Origin: Pempheris klunzingeri
Lineage: Eukaryota > Chordata > Actinopteri > Acropomatiformes > Pempheridae
Length of the DNA: 64,000 nt
Assembly (NCBI RefSeq): GCF_042242105.1
Contig: NC_092024.1
Span: 3,853,501 to 3,917,500, forward strand
Reading direction: 5' to 3'
The notes under the pieces were generated by a model. That model was not told the DNA's origin and did not search any database. It saw nothing but the letters and a program-made list of their open reading frames with translations. Shown here in pieces: positions 52,701 to 61,567 of this stretch (positions are counted from its first letter, which is position 1; every line of letters starts with the position of its first letter). The translations under genes were made by a program, and so were the position numbers.

Positions 52701-55280
52701 AGGCCATGAAACACAGCGATAGAGATCAGATAGATGTCAGTCTTGAAGACTTGGTCTACAGCGTTGGAGGCCTGTCAGTTTCTTGACATGCATGGGTAAA
52801 CAGCACATCCACGATTTGTTAAAAAAAAATAAAATCCAGCTGTATTAAGTGTAAATGAAGCAAAGTGTCACATTGATTGGAGTTTGAATGACAGGTAATA
52901 ACCAGCACGACTTTAGTCTGCATCGTACGCAGCGGAGTTTAGACACTGAAGCATTGACGGGGTCGTCAGTGTCAAGTACGGGGTGAGGATGTGGACAGGT
53001 TGGTTTCTCAGTCACAGAAGAGCACACTTGCAGTTACCTCATGTTTCTGTATTCCGTCATTCTAAAATCCTTTACCATCCTTAACTCGATGCACAGATAC
53101 TCTCCAGAGATTAAAATATGTTGAAAGGAAACTACACTGGCTTTGTTCAGCGTGTTTTTAATCATTTCTGGATCCTCCTCTCTCTCTCTAATTAAAGAGT
53201 TTGGTCTAGACCTGCTCTTTATGTTAAGCGTCTTGAGATAACGCTGTTGTGAATTGGCGCTATATAAATAAAGACTGATTGATTGATTGATATCTGTGAC
53301 ACTAGGCCAAAATTACTATCACAGAATGTCATTTTATATTGTGCTAATGATGTGCATCATATATAATATCAACTCTAAACAGGAAGTGTGTATAGGCTAA
53401 TGTTGCATAGTCAAGAGTTAAGTGGGGCGACATTTTATTAGCCTGCACTGGTTTATATTTTGGTATATTGGAAGCATTAAAATGATGCCGAATCAACTAT
53501 TAGCAGTCCCCATTTTCAATGTACCCACGGCTGCGAAGAGAACCGTCACTGGATTATTTTGATACATAGAAAAACTTGAAGGACAGCTGAGGACAGCTTT
53601 GAGGAGCATCTGTTTTCTCTTAGTTCTGATAGGATTTGTGGTCCTTTTGTCATGATGGACATTTGAGACAGTGATATCGTCATCCCAAGTCCCACTGAAT
53701 CTAAGAATATGCACATCATGACCGAGTAGTAGAGAGAGAGAGACAATATGAGAGAAAAAAACAGCAAATTCTCACCTTAGAGAAGCTGAAATTAGCAAGA
53801 GTTTACTATTTTTGCTTCAAAATGACTTTTAATGGCGATAGTTTATTAAATTTGTGTGAATCCACTAAATCTATTCGTGTGTCGTGCCTGCTCAGCAGGT
53901 TTCGGTTATGCAATGCTTGCCTTACATCCCAACAGCATCTGTCAGCAAACGACAACCTGAGTGCCACAATAACACCTGAGCCCGAGGCAGGACATCACAA
54001 CCCTTCAACAAGCGGGTTTGGAAGCAGAACAATTCATTTATATATCTGAAGAAAAAGACAGATGAGGAAATATCTGGGATAAATGAAGCACTGGGAATCG
54101 CCCTGTCATTATTGTGACCATGTGAGGTTAGCCACTTCTTAAATTTATCCAGGGAAGAGTGACTCAGCATGGAAATTTCCTGCTTCACAGTCCCCCACGT
54201 TCCCATCAAGAGGCTGCCACAGTCTGAGCGATGACCGAAGGGGCGGCGGTCAGGTGCCCTGCCCACGGGGACCTAAACAGAGCGGGGTCGGTCGATCGAT
54301 GGGAGGGTCACAGCGTCTTGTGTCCTGTGGGGCAGTTCACTTCCTCCTCGCTGTATCTGTTTACCTCTCTCTGCATTTTCAAACGTGCAAACCACAAAAC
54401 TAGCTGAGCCACAGCTCAGTGCCCCAGTGCTCGGTTTTCAATCAGTGCCAGAGGGGGCAACCGTCACTCTGTGACATGTTTCTACACTCACTCACTCACA
54501 CACTCACACACTCACACACACTCACACTCACACACACACACACACACACAGCAGTGCTTTAGTCATCTTAGGAAGTATGATGCACTGCTCTCCAAAGTGG
54601 GATCTGAAGACTGCCATAGCTTCACTATCAACTCTTTAACTTACAGAAAGGAAAATGCATGATTTGGTTCTCACTGGGTGTTTTGCCCTGGTGTCACTCA
54701 GCCTCCAGAGCAAACAGAGGACAGAATAACTCAGTGTACCATCATGTAGATCACATTAATCAGAATGATATTTTCAGATCTTACAACCATAAGTTTAACT
54801 CCATGGGTGGTGGTGTACTGTACATGTGGTGGCCTCCTCATGGTGGTAATAATAAACATGGCCTGGTTTACATGTGACAGATAATCATATACTTAAATAC
54901 AGGTAACAACCAGTGGAGCTAATGAAGAGAGGTGTGTGATCTTACAGGTGGCCGTTGACGCTGTCCAGGTCATCGGTGTCAGTCTCGGGGAAGACCTCCT
55001 CTCCTCCTGCTTCTTCTTTGCGCTGGGATTTTTTCCGTCTCAGCTTGAAGGACAGCAGCCGCCTTCCCTTCTTCTCTTTCGGGGAAACGGGTACAGCATC
55101 ACCGGCCACCGCGGCGCTCCCTCCCGGGCTGAGGGGACCGGGTAAAGTCGCCGAGTTGTGTGCGGAGGCGGTGGCCGCTCCATCTTTGAGGGAGTCCGAC
55201 CGCTTCAGCTCCTTGTTCCCCCTGTCAGGTGACTTTAACTTGAACAGTCTCTTCACTTTGAGGGAGCTGGACTTGCTCAT
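19664..55280 (-). CDS. crybg1: Beta/gamma-crystallin domain-containing protein 1 (AIM1)
   Basis: This is a large non-lens beta/gamma-crystallin superfamily protein; mammalian AIM1 associates with the actin cytoskeleton. Coding exons 5' to 3': 54946-55280, 39608-39749, 34192-35597, 32029-33131, 28043-31686, 27204-27242, 26996-27114, 26740-26917, 26323-26462, 25782-25908, 25649-25684, 24687-24847, 24274-24400, 24046-24191, 23220-23346, 23105-23134, 22869-22981, 22422-22554, 22178-22317, 21426-21549, 21031-21189, 20101-20263, 19664-19752. They join without a frame break to 8781 nt, 2926 aa plus stop. Residues 1-2210 are mostly low-complexity and charged. Residues about 2211-2790 hold 12 Greek-key motifs (six crystallin domains). 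Residues about 2791-2926 form a ricin-B-like trefoil. This is the architecture of human AIM1, though with a longer N-terminal part than the 1723 aa form. The start [11 protein letters not shown] sits in a perfect GCCACC-ATG context. Use of all the N-terminal exons in one mRNA is inferred from phase. Confidence 0.93.
19993..20027. repeat. (AC)n microsatellite
   Basis: About 17 AC units lie in the last crybg1 intron, about 75 bases past the exon 22 donor. Confidence 0.95.
21426..23134 (-). CDS. crybg1: crybg1 exons 16-20, crystallin motifs 9-12
   Basis: Exons 23105-23134 (30 nt), 22869-22981, 22422-22554, 22178-22317 and 21426-21549 encode four Greek-key motifs, that is two crystallin domains. 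The motif starts are [33 protein letters not shown] and [11 protein letters not shown]. Phases run 0-0, 0-2, 2-0, 0-2, 2-0, the same as in the two preceding units. Motif 11 has a Cys where an aromatic residue is usual (KAGCRG). Confidence 0.93.
21792..22130. mobile_element. Possible piggyBac-like MITE
   Basis: The left end reads TTAACCCCTTACTGCCTG. The right end, inverted, reads TTTACCCCTTGTTGACTG, so the ends match at most positions and the right TTAA looks mutated. The interior is AT-rich with TA repeats and has no coding potential. It lies in crybg1 intron 19. Confidence 0.4.
22375..22413. repeat. (AC)n microsatellite
   Basis: About 19 AC units lie directly beside the exon 18 donor of crybg1 (exon end at 22422). 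Confidence 0.95.
22706..22810. repeat. (ATCC)n tetranucleotide array
   Basis: About 25 ATCC units, partly ACCC and ATTC variants, lie in crybg1 intron 17, 60 bases from exon 17. Apparent Pro-Ser-Ile-His or Trp-Met-Asp-Gly peptides across this region are products of the repeat. Confidence 0.95.
23220..25684 (-). CDS. crybg1: crybg1 exons 11-15, crystallin motifs 5-8
   Basis: Exons 25649-25684 (36 nt), 24687-24847, 24274-24400, 24046-24191 and 23220-23346 encode four Greek-key motifs. Their starts are [33 protein letters not shown] and [11 protein letters not shown]. Motif 5 carries a lysine/glutamate-rich insertion ([15 protein letters not shown]). Even motifs end in the crystallin-type pattern of Trp-Gly, Ser-Leu/Ile-Arg/Gln-Pro. 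Phases repeat those of exons 6-10. Confidence 0.93.
23891..23918. repeat. (GT)n microsatellite
   Basis: About 14 GT units lie in crybg1 intron 14. Confidence 0.95.
25782..27242 (-). CDS. crybg1: crybg1 exons 6-10, crystallin motifs 1-4
   Basis: Exons 27204-27242 (39 nt), 26996-27114, 26740-26917, 26323-26462 and 25782-25908 encode [13 protein letters not shown] followed by four Greek-key motifs. Their starts are [33 protein letters not shown] and [11 protein letters not shown]. Motif 2 contains an acidic/proline insertion ([16 protein letters not shown]) between its strands. The exon phases are 0-0, 0-2, 2-0, 0-2, 2-0. Confidence 0.94.
27531..27831. mobile_element. piggyBac-like MITE
   Basis: The element starts TTAACCCTTTATAGGGCA and ends TGCCCGATAAAGGGTTAA, an inverted repeat beginning CCCTTTAT flanked by TTAA at both sides. 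TTAA duplication and CCC-type ends are piggyBac hallmarks. It is 301 bases long, non-coding, and lies in crybg1 intron 5. Confidence 0.65.
28043..31686 (-). CDS. crybg1: crybg1 exon 5, giant low-complexity exon
   Basis: This 3644 nt exon encodes about residues 996-2210. It is rich in Lys, Glu, Ser, Asp and Gln and almost free of recognisable folds, so probably disordered. Between 29560 and 30100 three degenerate copies of a roughly 60-residue unit follow one another (key words [29 protein letters not shown]). Near the 3' end, less variable segments appear ([47 protein letters not shown]). Long antisense open frames over this exon are by-products of its composition. Confidence 0.92.
31766..32000. 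repeat. Intronic MITE-like repeat, copy 2
   Basis: In crybg1 intron 4, phrases such as gccagttagcttagctctgt, ctaaaggtaacaaaatcagc, ctaccagcctctctaaagct and gtttttgtacggatt match the repeat at 33184-33505 or its wider fish family. The ends are decayed (gaggaatagttctttatt), so the boundaries are approximate. Confidence 0.5.
32029..33131 (-). CDS. crybg1: crybg1 exon 4, low-complexity exon
   Basis: This 1103 nt exon encodes about residues 628-995. It is rich in Ser, Thr, Lys and Pro, with basic patches typical of cytoskeleton-associated disordered tails ([30 protein letters not shown]). The start G follows a pyrimidine-rich TCTCTCTCCCTTCAG acceptor, and the end is G|gtaaga. A 306-residue open frame antisense to it is a shadow. 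Confidence 0.9.
33184..33505. mobile_element. MITE-like element with about 20 bp inverted ends
   Basis: The left end AAAGGGATAGTTTGACATTT and the inverted right end AAAGGAGTAGTTTGACATTT differ at two positions. Internal phrases (gctggttagcttagcttggc, accagcacctctaaagctca) belong to a frequent teleost repeat. It is about 320 bases long, non-coding, and lies in crybg1 intron 3 just upstream of exon 4. The superfamily is not assigned. Confidence 0.6.
34192..35597 (-). CDS. crybg1: crybg1 exon 3, low-complexity exon
   Basis: This 1406 nt exon encodes about residues 160-628. It starts [20 protein letters not shown], a basic amphipathic-looking stretch, and continues with Ser/Pro/Glu-rich sequence. 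Met at 35576-35574 could serve as an internal start for a shorter form if a promoter exists in the preceding 4 kb intron; this is a guess. The donor is CC|gtgagt. Confidence 0.92.
35598..39607. other. crybg1 intron 2, no gene recognised
   Basis: This 4 kb intron lies between exons 2 and 3. It contains a (TA)n tract at 35976-36024. No further conserved coding segment or repeat family was recognised. Confidence 0.6.
35976..36024. repeat. (TA)n microsatellite, duplicated
   Basis: Two TA runs, each preceded by gtaaaatatata, lie in crybg1 intron 2. Confidence 0.9.
39608..39749 (-). CDS. crybg1: crybg1 exon 2, short conserved-looking exon
   Basis: This 142 nt exon encodes residues 112-159: [18 protein letters not shown], then [19 protein letters not shown]. 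It lacks the low-complexity bias of the later exons, suggesting a functional linear motif. The acceptor CACCAG and donor AAG|gttggt fit phases 2 and 0 of the neighbours. It lies isolated between a 15.2 kb and a 4 kb intron. Confidence 0.85.
42421..42527. repeat. Direct repeat, copy 1 of 2
   Basis: About 107 bases (cacctgagacaaaagc to caagtgatgtcagtcc) recur in the same orientation at 43306-43412 with scattered differences. No known family was recognised. Confidence 0.75.
43306..43412. repeat. Direct repeat, copy 2 of 2
   Basis: This is the partner of 42421-42527, about 885 bases downstream. Shared words include cctgagacaaaag, gatgagattttaac and tagcacaac. The segment just after it (atttcaggaagcattttgga) echoes sequence just before it, hinting at a larger repetitive unit. 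Confidence 0.75.
45378..45434 (-). repeat. Retroposon 3' tail with (TCAGAA)n
   Basis: A run of GAATCAGAATCAGAA is followed by ttactttaataatccccagg and gggaaattgc. This is the inverted 3' end of a very common fish retroposon. Only the tail is present. The family is not assigned. Confidence 0.5.
46220..46345 (+). repeat. Fragment of common teleost interspersed repeat
   Basis: Contains ttggtgactctggcgaccag, tccagggtgaccccgcctct, cgcccaaagtcagctgcgat and ggctccagctcccccgcgac. It is the same family as 18650-18885 in the opposite orientation. Confidence 0.55.
46530..46796 (+). repeat. L2-like retroposon 3' region with GATT tail, copy A
   Basis: Includes aaggggagttcttcctgcca, aagcgtcttgagataacgct and gcgctatataaataaa, ending in a (GATT)n tail. 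This 3' structure is shared by fish L2/CR1-type LINEs and related SINEs. Two more copies are at 53172-53292 and 56981-57282. Confidence 0.6.
47600..47700. repeat. Dispersed repeat, copy 1
   Basis: At 47629-47677 the text (atgctaaatcagctattaac to ttttcaatatacccatgg) closely resembles 53480-53529 (atgccgaatcaactattagc to ttttcaatgtacccacgg). Both lie a short way downstream of a GATT-tailed retroposon copy. Confidence 0.55.
53172..53292 (+). repeat. L2-like retroposon 3' region, truncated copy B
   Basis: Matches the last 120 bases of copy A (46530-46796), ending in gcgctatataaataaagact and a (GATT)n tail. The 5' truncation is typical of LINE-mediated insertion. Confidence 0.6.
53458..53560. repeat. 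Dispersed repeat, copy 2
   Basis: Partner of 47600-47700, with about 80 per cent apparent identity over 50 bases by eye. The family is unknown. Confidence 0.5.
54486..54550. repeat. (CA)n / CTCACA microsatellite
   Basis: A compound CTCA and CACA tract lies in crybg1 intron 1, about 400 bases from exon 1. Confidence 0.95.
54946..55280 (-). CDS. crybg1: crybg1 exon 1, start exon
   Basis: This 335 nt GC-rich exon starts [16 protein letters not shown], a basic N-terminus, and continues with Ser/Pro and Lys/Arg-rich sequence ([17 protein letters not shown]) to an acidic end ([14 protein letters not shown]). The ATG at 55280-55278 lies in GCCACC-ATG-A, an ideal Kozak context. The frame is open upstream to about 55484, but no better start exists there. 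The donor is CT|gtaaga, phase 2, which joins to exon 2 to make Leu. Confidence 0.85.
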
Positions 55281-55560
55281 GGTGGCCGAGAACAGGTCCT
55301 GGTTCCAGGAGAGCCGGCAGGACGATGAGAGGAGGGAGGCGAGTCGTCCTACCTCTGGGTGCTGGAGGAGGGACCCACCGGGCCGACCTGCAGAGCGGGT
55401 TTCTGAGGGCTCGCGCGTCAGGTGAGAGTGCGGCAGAGCACAGGAAAAACTACACTTCCCACCGTCACCTTCAAAATAAAACACCTCTATTTGTTTGGCA
55501 CCCTCTTATTGGAGGTCGTGACCCCGGCGGTGATTGAGAGGAAGAATGAACTCATGAAGT
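55281..55560 (-). promoter_or_regulatory. crybg1 5' UTR / CpG-rich promoter region
   Basis: GC- and CpG-rich sequence lies immediately upstream of the crybg1 start codon and contrasts with AT-rich DNA beyond 55560. It includes an ATTGG-like motif (ttattggagg near 55509). The transcription start cannot be placed. Confidence 0.5.
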
Positions 55561-56293
55561 GTTAGAATTATGTATCAAGTTATAGGATATCAGATTTAAA
55601 AACAGCTCCACACTTCACTCTCATTGAAAAAATAAATTCTAATTCATTGAAAATGAGAGAGAGAAAAGGGAAAACATTTCAAAATACTGAAATGAGCCTG
55701 GGACGTGCCCACCGTGTTTCACTATTATAACTGCATGATGTATGGCTGCACCTTAGGAGCCATTTCATTCTCAATTAATCTGTTTTCATTTCATGCTCAA
55801 TTAATTGATTGTTCTGTCTATAAGATTATAATTTCCAAGAGTCTGAGGTTGCAGAATTCAATTGCATGTTTGATTGGACCAAAAGTCTGAACCAAAAGAT
55901 CCTCAGTTCACCATCACATGAAATATAGAAGCATCAAACAGCAAATGTTTGATCATTTTATTGTAAAATAACTCAATTATCAGGTGATCGTTGGACTTTT
56001 TCAGCTCTAATGATAATAATAACAGTAATGTTTCAGATGAAGAGGAGCTTCTGTGCAAGGACCTGAGTGAGCTGCAGGAATAATGAGGTGAATTAAAGCT
56101 GAAATAGTTAGAAACAGGCATGGCTGGATAGACCCACTAGTGGGCACAAATGCTCAGGGCTCACCTCTGCCATCATTAGTATCTGGTCCTCACGCTGTAA
56201 AAGTACTCACTCATGCTGTCTTGTCTCCACAGCAGAGGCAACAACCCCCCCTGCTGATGGAAGAGATGAGAACAAAGAGCTTTCAGCACCTGA
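55561..56293. other. AT-rich intergenic DNA, nothing recognised
   Basis: No coding similarity, RNA gene or known repeat was recognised between the crybg1 promoter region and the Tc1-like relic. Confidence 0.5.
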
Positions 56294-56980
<687 letters not shown>

Positions 56981-57282
56981 ATCAATCAATCAATCTTTAT
57001 TTATATAGCGCCAATTCACAACAGCGTTATCTCAAGACGCTTTCCATAAAGAGCAGGTCTAGACCAAACTCTTTAATTAGAGAGAGACCCAACGATTCAG
57101 GAATTCAAAATTAAGGATTCAAGAATTCCCACATGAGCAGCATCAGATATTATATTGAGCAACAGTGGCAGGAAGAACTCCCCTTTAACAGGAAGAAACC
57201 TGGAACAGACCCAGGCTCAATGTGGGCGGCTTCTGTAGGGGTCCGCGTTGGGTGGAGGTTGGACAGAGAGAGAGAGAGAGAC
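56981..57282 (-). repeat. L2-like retroposon 3' region with GATT tail, inverted copy C
   Basis: The longest of three copies, reading inverted from (ATCA)n at 56981 through tatagcgccaattcacaaca to the GA-rich start near 57280. It abuts the Tc1-like relic directly, so it probably inserted into it. Confidence 0.6.
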
Positions 57283-58130
57283 AACACAAACAGCAACCAA
57301 CGTACTAGCCAGTGTTCCTTTAGGTTTGAACATGCCAACTATGCTTCCACCAGTATCTAGAAACATTCAGTGCCTTTGCTATCTTATTGTATCCTCTTCC
57401 TTGTTTGTGCAGGCTCTTTATCTACATCAGGAAATATTAGCAAATAGTGCTAGACAGTTGCACAGTAAATACTACTTTACAGGCATTGTATCAGAAGAGA
57501 AATATGGATGCGTGTGCACAGGTTTTAATCAATGAGAATTCATTGTGTTTACACACAGCTTTAAAACATGGTACAGAAAGTAAAAGGGTAAAGCCAACTT
57601 TTGGACATGTTGCTGCTAACAAGCTAACGTTGATAGAAGAACCTTCTGCTCTGTGCACAAATTCTTATTTACATTCTCCCAAAATGAAAATATACGTATG
57701 TTGTCCAGCATTCAAAGGAGCAATGTGTCACACCATACCACCCTTTTTCAAACAAATAAGGTGGCCATGTTTGACCTCTTCCTCCAACCCTCCTCTTCCC
57801 TGAATAAACCCTGCAATGTCCTCAAAAATGTCTAACCATTCCTTCATCTCACTGAGTCGTAGTATTTTACAGCAAAAGACTGCACAACAGAATTAAAGTT
57901 GTTGTCCCATCATGTTACACACACATAGTATCAATCAGGATCAAATCTTAAAAAATTAGAAAATAAAATTGTATCCTTGTATACTGAGAATTTGGTTTTC
58001 TACAATTTTGGAACAGTTGTTGGAAAGAATGGCGTGCAAGCCTCCTTTCTGGTGTGAACAAAGGGTTGGGGGGGTCATCTCTGAACGTTAAAGGGTTCAG
58101 AATAACAGTTTAAATTGTGTCAGAGTAATT
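57283..58130. other. Intergenic DNA, nothing firmly recognised
   Basis: It may include the other flank of the Tc1-like relic beyond the inserted repeat. No coding similarity was identified. Confidence 0.4.
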
Positions 58131-59262
58131 TTCATAGACCATAATTTGAAAGGCTTTGACAGCTACGTGATTCTCAACAGTGCGTCAGAGTTGGGTTTAA
58201 AACAGTCTCTCATCATGAATGGACACAAAATCATCTGTTTCCAAAACCCTGATTACAACATCACATGCAGAGACTCCCTGTCTTTCCTTGCCATGCATCC
58301 TAGCACTAAAGCATTAGGTTTCAGTCATCAAATTAAGGGGTATTTCCCTCACAGATTCAGCTCGGAGGAGCATTTAAACTACATAGGGTCCTACCCCCCA
58401 CCGTGTGATTATGGTGTAGAGAGCATGAAGGGAAGCCAATCAGGGAACATTCAACTTTGCGTAGGAAGCCCTACGTTATTGTAAAAACGATGCTGACATT
58501 CTCTTAAGTGGTCGTACCAAATTCAGATGAGTTTCTTTGAGAAACAGGTGCGGACCCTCTTAGCTGCGTCACCATTGCCTCAGTCTGCTTGAAAGTGTTT
58601 CGCACTGATTTTCCGCATCCTCAAACCCTGGCAATGCGAGAGAACTCCAGACGCCAACGCAAAACATTCTCAAATGCCATCATCCAAGTGTCTGTTTGTC
58701 AATTGTAACTTTCCTTACCCCCTTGGGCACCCCACCATCATCTACAAAAACACACCTCAAAATTGCTTTGGCCTGATTAGAGTGGTTGTGTATCTGCCAC
58801 ATGCGTTGTCCCCCCCCCCCCCTGCCCCCTGTTTTATCTTGCAAAATGTCTCGAGGTAAACTATTGTTCACCCTCTGCTGCACCTGTGATGAAATCAGCA
58901 ATCAGGAGGGTTCTTGCACGCATGACGACAAGGCCAGAGCTTCGACAGCGATTTGGGTAACCGCCAAATTGAACAAGGCCCTGGAGCTGGGGTAGAGAGT
59001 CGCAAAGATCACACACGTTTGGCACTTGGACAGACAAAGTGATTCCATTTTCGGTGAATGCATACACACCTTTCTGAAAGGTAAGCAGGAAGGTTCAGCA
59101 TATCAGCCCTAGGCGACGGATCAAGGCGTTTTGTTAGATGGTGACAAAGTTGAGGTTAATCCTGCAAAGAGACAAGTGTGTCAACAGCTTTTGAGGAAAG
59201 TTTCTAATCTGGATCAGACCAGCTTCATCGGCTACATGTTTTCTAGTTCAGTGGAACTGTGA
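58131..59262 (+). pseudogene. Broken family-B (protein-primed type) DNA polymerase fragment
   Basis: Translation in shifting frames gives words I recognise from the DNA_pol_B_2 family of Maverick/Polinton-type elements: LKGFDSYVILN, IICFQNPDY, DSLSFLAMHPS, GYFPHRFSSEEHL, YIGSYPPP, then YCKNDADIL, CVTIASVCLKVFRTDF, SRGKLLFTLC and NKALELG. These cover the exonuclease-like and intermediate region; no intact palm motifs were seen. Visible breaks are a stop at 58482-58484 with a frame change just before it, a stop at 58528-58530, a shift near 58545, a shift at the C13 run 58810-58822 and a stop at 58993-58995. There is no valid start codon. It is a dead remnant, and neither element ends nor companion genes were found. 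Confidence 0.6.
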
Positions 59263-60615
59263 CAAATGCTCATTGCCAGGACTTGTTCTCTTGTTTCTGA
59301 CTGATTACCTGTGTGTCCGGTTGGCTATCCAGTAAACACTTTTGAACTTTTCATTGTATCCAGAGCCCTTCTCTGCATTTGAGTCTCTGATCTGCTCAGA
59401 AGAGTCATAGTTAGAGCTTCATCAACATTAAGCGCCAGACTTATAGTTAATGTTGTTTATTTTCATACTGTTTTCTGTTTTGTTGTTTTTCCATACATGT
59501 TTTTTTTGACAATTAATTAGTTCATTCATTGCGACAAATGTTGGGATTTTTATACAGAAATAAAACCAATTTACCTTTTTGATTTGTGGGAAGAGGATTA
59601 TTGAATCAACAGGAGAGAAGCCATCGCTGCCTGCTTTGCTAAGTTACTTTGTCTGGAGAAGAGTGTTATCAGTGAATCACTATTAATTCTTGATTTTTCC
59701 CTTCAAAGGTTTAGGTGAAATGCTAAAATGCCAGCTGCCAGTAGCTGCCACAGAGGGCCGGAGCACCACTAGATGTCACCAGAAGAACTGTTATAAATGC
59801 CTGTAAAACACTTATATAAGTTTTTTTTTTACTTCAAAATGGGTAAAGTTATAATCTGCTTGGTGAAATTAGATAAAATGAAAGGAGGAAAAACAAAAGC
59901 AGAGCGTGGTTTCTTGCTGATGACAGCCACTTGAGACGTTATGAGAGCCAATCTGCACCGCCCAATCCACAAATCTATAAATCAGCCAACCAAACCGAGT
60001 GAGTTTGAGGCGCGGTGACAAAAGGTTAGAGGGTGAACTATTGCATTTCTGTGAGTTATTAAACACAGAACCCTGCTTTTACAGTTTGATTTTCTACTGA
60101 ACTTCCCCAAACCTGCCCGTCCTGCAGGTGGATCAACCTGCACGTCACTACTGACCATCCTATGGATTTAAACCTGTTGAAAAAGCTTTAAACAAAGTTA
60201 CAATCCACCCCACCGTTAGCAGCATAATCATGTATACTGTGATCCCACCTAGTCTCCTGGAGACACACGTGAAAAACCTACTTAGAAACTTTAACCTTGC
60301 GTGGAATGTTAATGAGAGTGATGAGAACAGCCACAACCTTGTATGGAGGACTTCGAATGTTAGAGCAGACTGAGCAGGATGCCTGGCCCCAGAGCCAGAC
60401 GCTGCACCTCCACCCTTTCCCTTGGACTTTAAGCTGGCTCGCAGTCTCACTGCTGGAGCCTGGAACAGCGTTAGCTTTGCCTACCCAGTTCATGACAACC
60501 GCCGTAGTAAACTGTACTGGGGTTATGCCCTTTCTGGAGCAATTTGGCTAGCAGAAATAATTATTACTTATCAGAGATAATTAATAATTGTATTGAAACC
60601 AATACATTAACACAT
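59263..60615. other. Intergenic DNA, nothing recognised
   Basis: No coding similarity or repeat family was identified. I looked for other Polinton-type genes next to the polymerase relic and saw none. Confidence 0.45.
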
Positions 60616-60855
60616 TTAACCCTTTAACGTCCTCACCAACAAAAAAGCAATGAAAAAATGTATTCTTTATATATTTTATTTCCTTGGGGCACTAATTACA
60701 AAAATCTATGTTTTTTTATGAACAGACCCCACATTTTTTGAAATATTGGCCTCTACCAAACGGTTGAGATGTCATAAGTAAAACATGTTTTCAATAAGAT
60801 ATAGTGAGTCAAAATGTGCTCTACCATATGGTTGAGCAGAAGGTTAAAGGGTTAA
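60616..60855. mobile_element. piggyBac-like MITE
   Basis: Starts TTAACCCTTTAACG and ends, inverted, TTAACCCTTTAACC, flanked by TTAA on both sides. It is 240 bases long, non-coding and AT-rich. It resembles the element at 27531-27831 in its CCCTTTA ends but not in its interior. Confidence 0.55.
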
Positions 60856-61278
60856 GGGGGGGAGGATGTGAAACTAACAGACTCTGGGAAACTGAGTTCA
60901 GAGAGGGAGCCTTTTATTCAAAATACATGAAACCTGTAGTCCTCACATCAGTGGCTTTACAGCCTCCACATCAGCTGGCTCCCTCTCCGTTGTCATAACC
61001 TCCTTAACATTTGCGTCCTCATCCTCCATGCCATTCCCTGCGTTAAGACCTCAGACTCAGACATGTCACTGTTCTACCCCTCACTCTCATTACAGTCCGG
61101 CTCGTTCATCAAATGGTGGCACAAAGTCGGCTACATCTTTTTCTCGGTCTCAGGTCTCATCTTACATATTCAGTCGTGATGTCCCTGGGCTCCTCACTTA
61201 AGACATACAATTTCAGAACATCCTCTGGGGGCATGTCCGGACTGAATAGGTAAGCTGCATACTCTCACTGACGCGCAC

Positions 61279-61530
61279 GCACACACACACACACACAGAA
61301 TGTGTTGCTATCCTTGTGGGGACTTCCCATAGACACAATGTATACTGTAACTAAAGTATACCAACCTGACCCTGACCTTTACCTTAACCATCACCAAACA
61401 CATATTTAGTCACCTTGTTTTCAGTAACAGAAAATGTTCTCCTAGTCAGGTCCAGCGAAATGGCCCCGGTAAACACTGTGGGCCCCATACTAATGAGTGT
61501 TTCTACCCCCACTAAGTTATGCAAGAATGA

Positions 61531-61565
<35 letters not shown>
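61279..61565. repeat. Interspersed repeat bracketed by CA microsatellites
   Basis: CA tracts at 61279-61297 and 61532-61565 bracket a segment with ttgctatccttgtggggact and tcccatagacacaatgtata, wording of a frequent teleost repeat. The family is not assigned. Confidence 0.5.

Positions 61566-61567
<2 letters not shown>

Larger units (their letters stand above)
39750..54945. other. crybg1 intron 1 (15.2 kb), repeats only
   Basis: The long first coding intron contains several interspersed repeats, listed separately, and short AC tracts. No splice-bounded conserved exon, nested gene or RNA gene was recognised. Its length suggests regulatory content, but I could not identify any element. Confidence 0.6.

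Noticed and set aside
55281..55484. An upstream extension of the crybg1 start exon to an earlier ATG
   Set aside because: The frame is open, but the ATG at 55280 has a perfect Kozak context and begins the basic [11 protein letters not shown] segment. The extension is GC-rich leader-like sequence.
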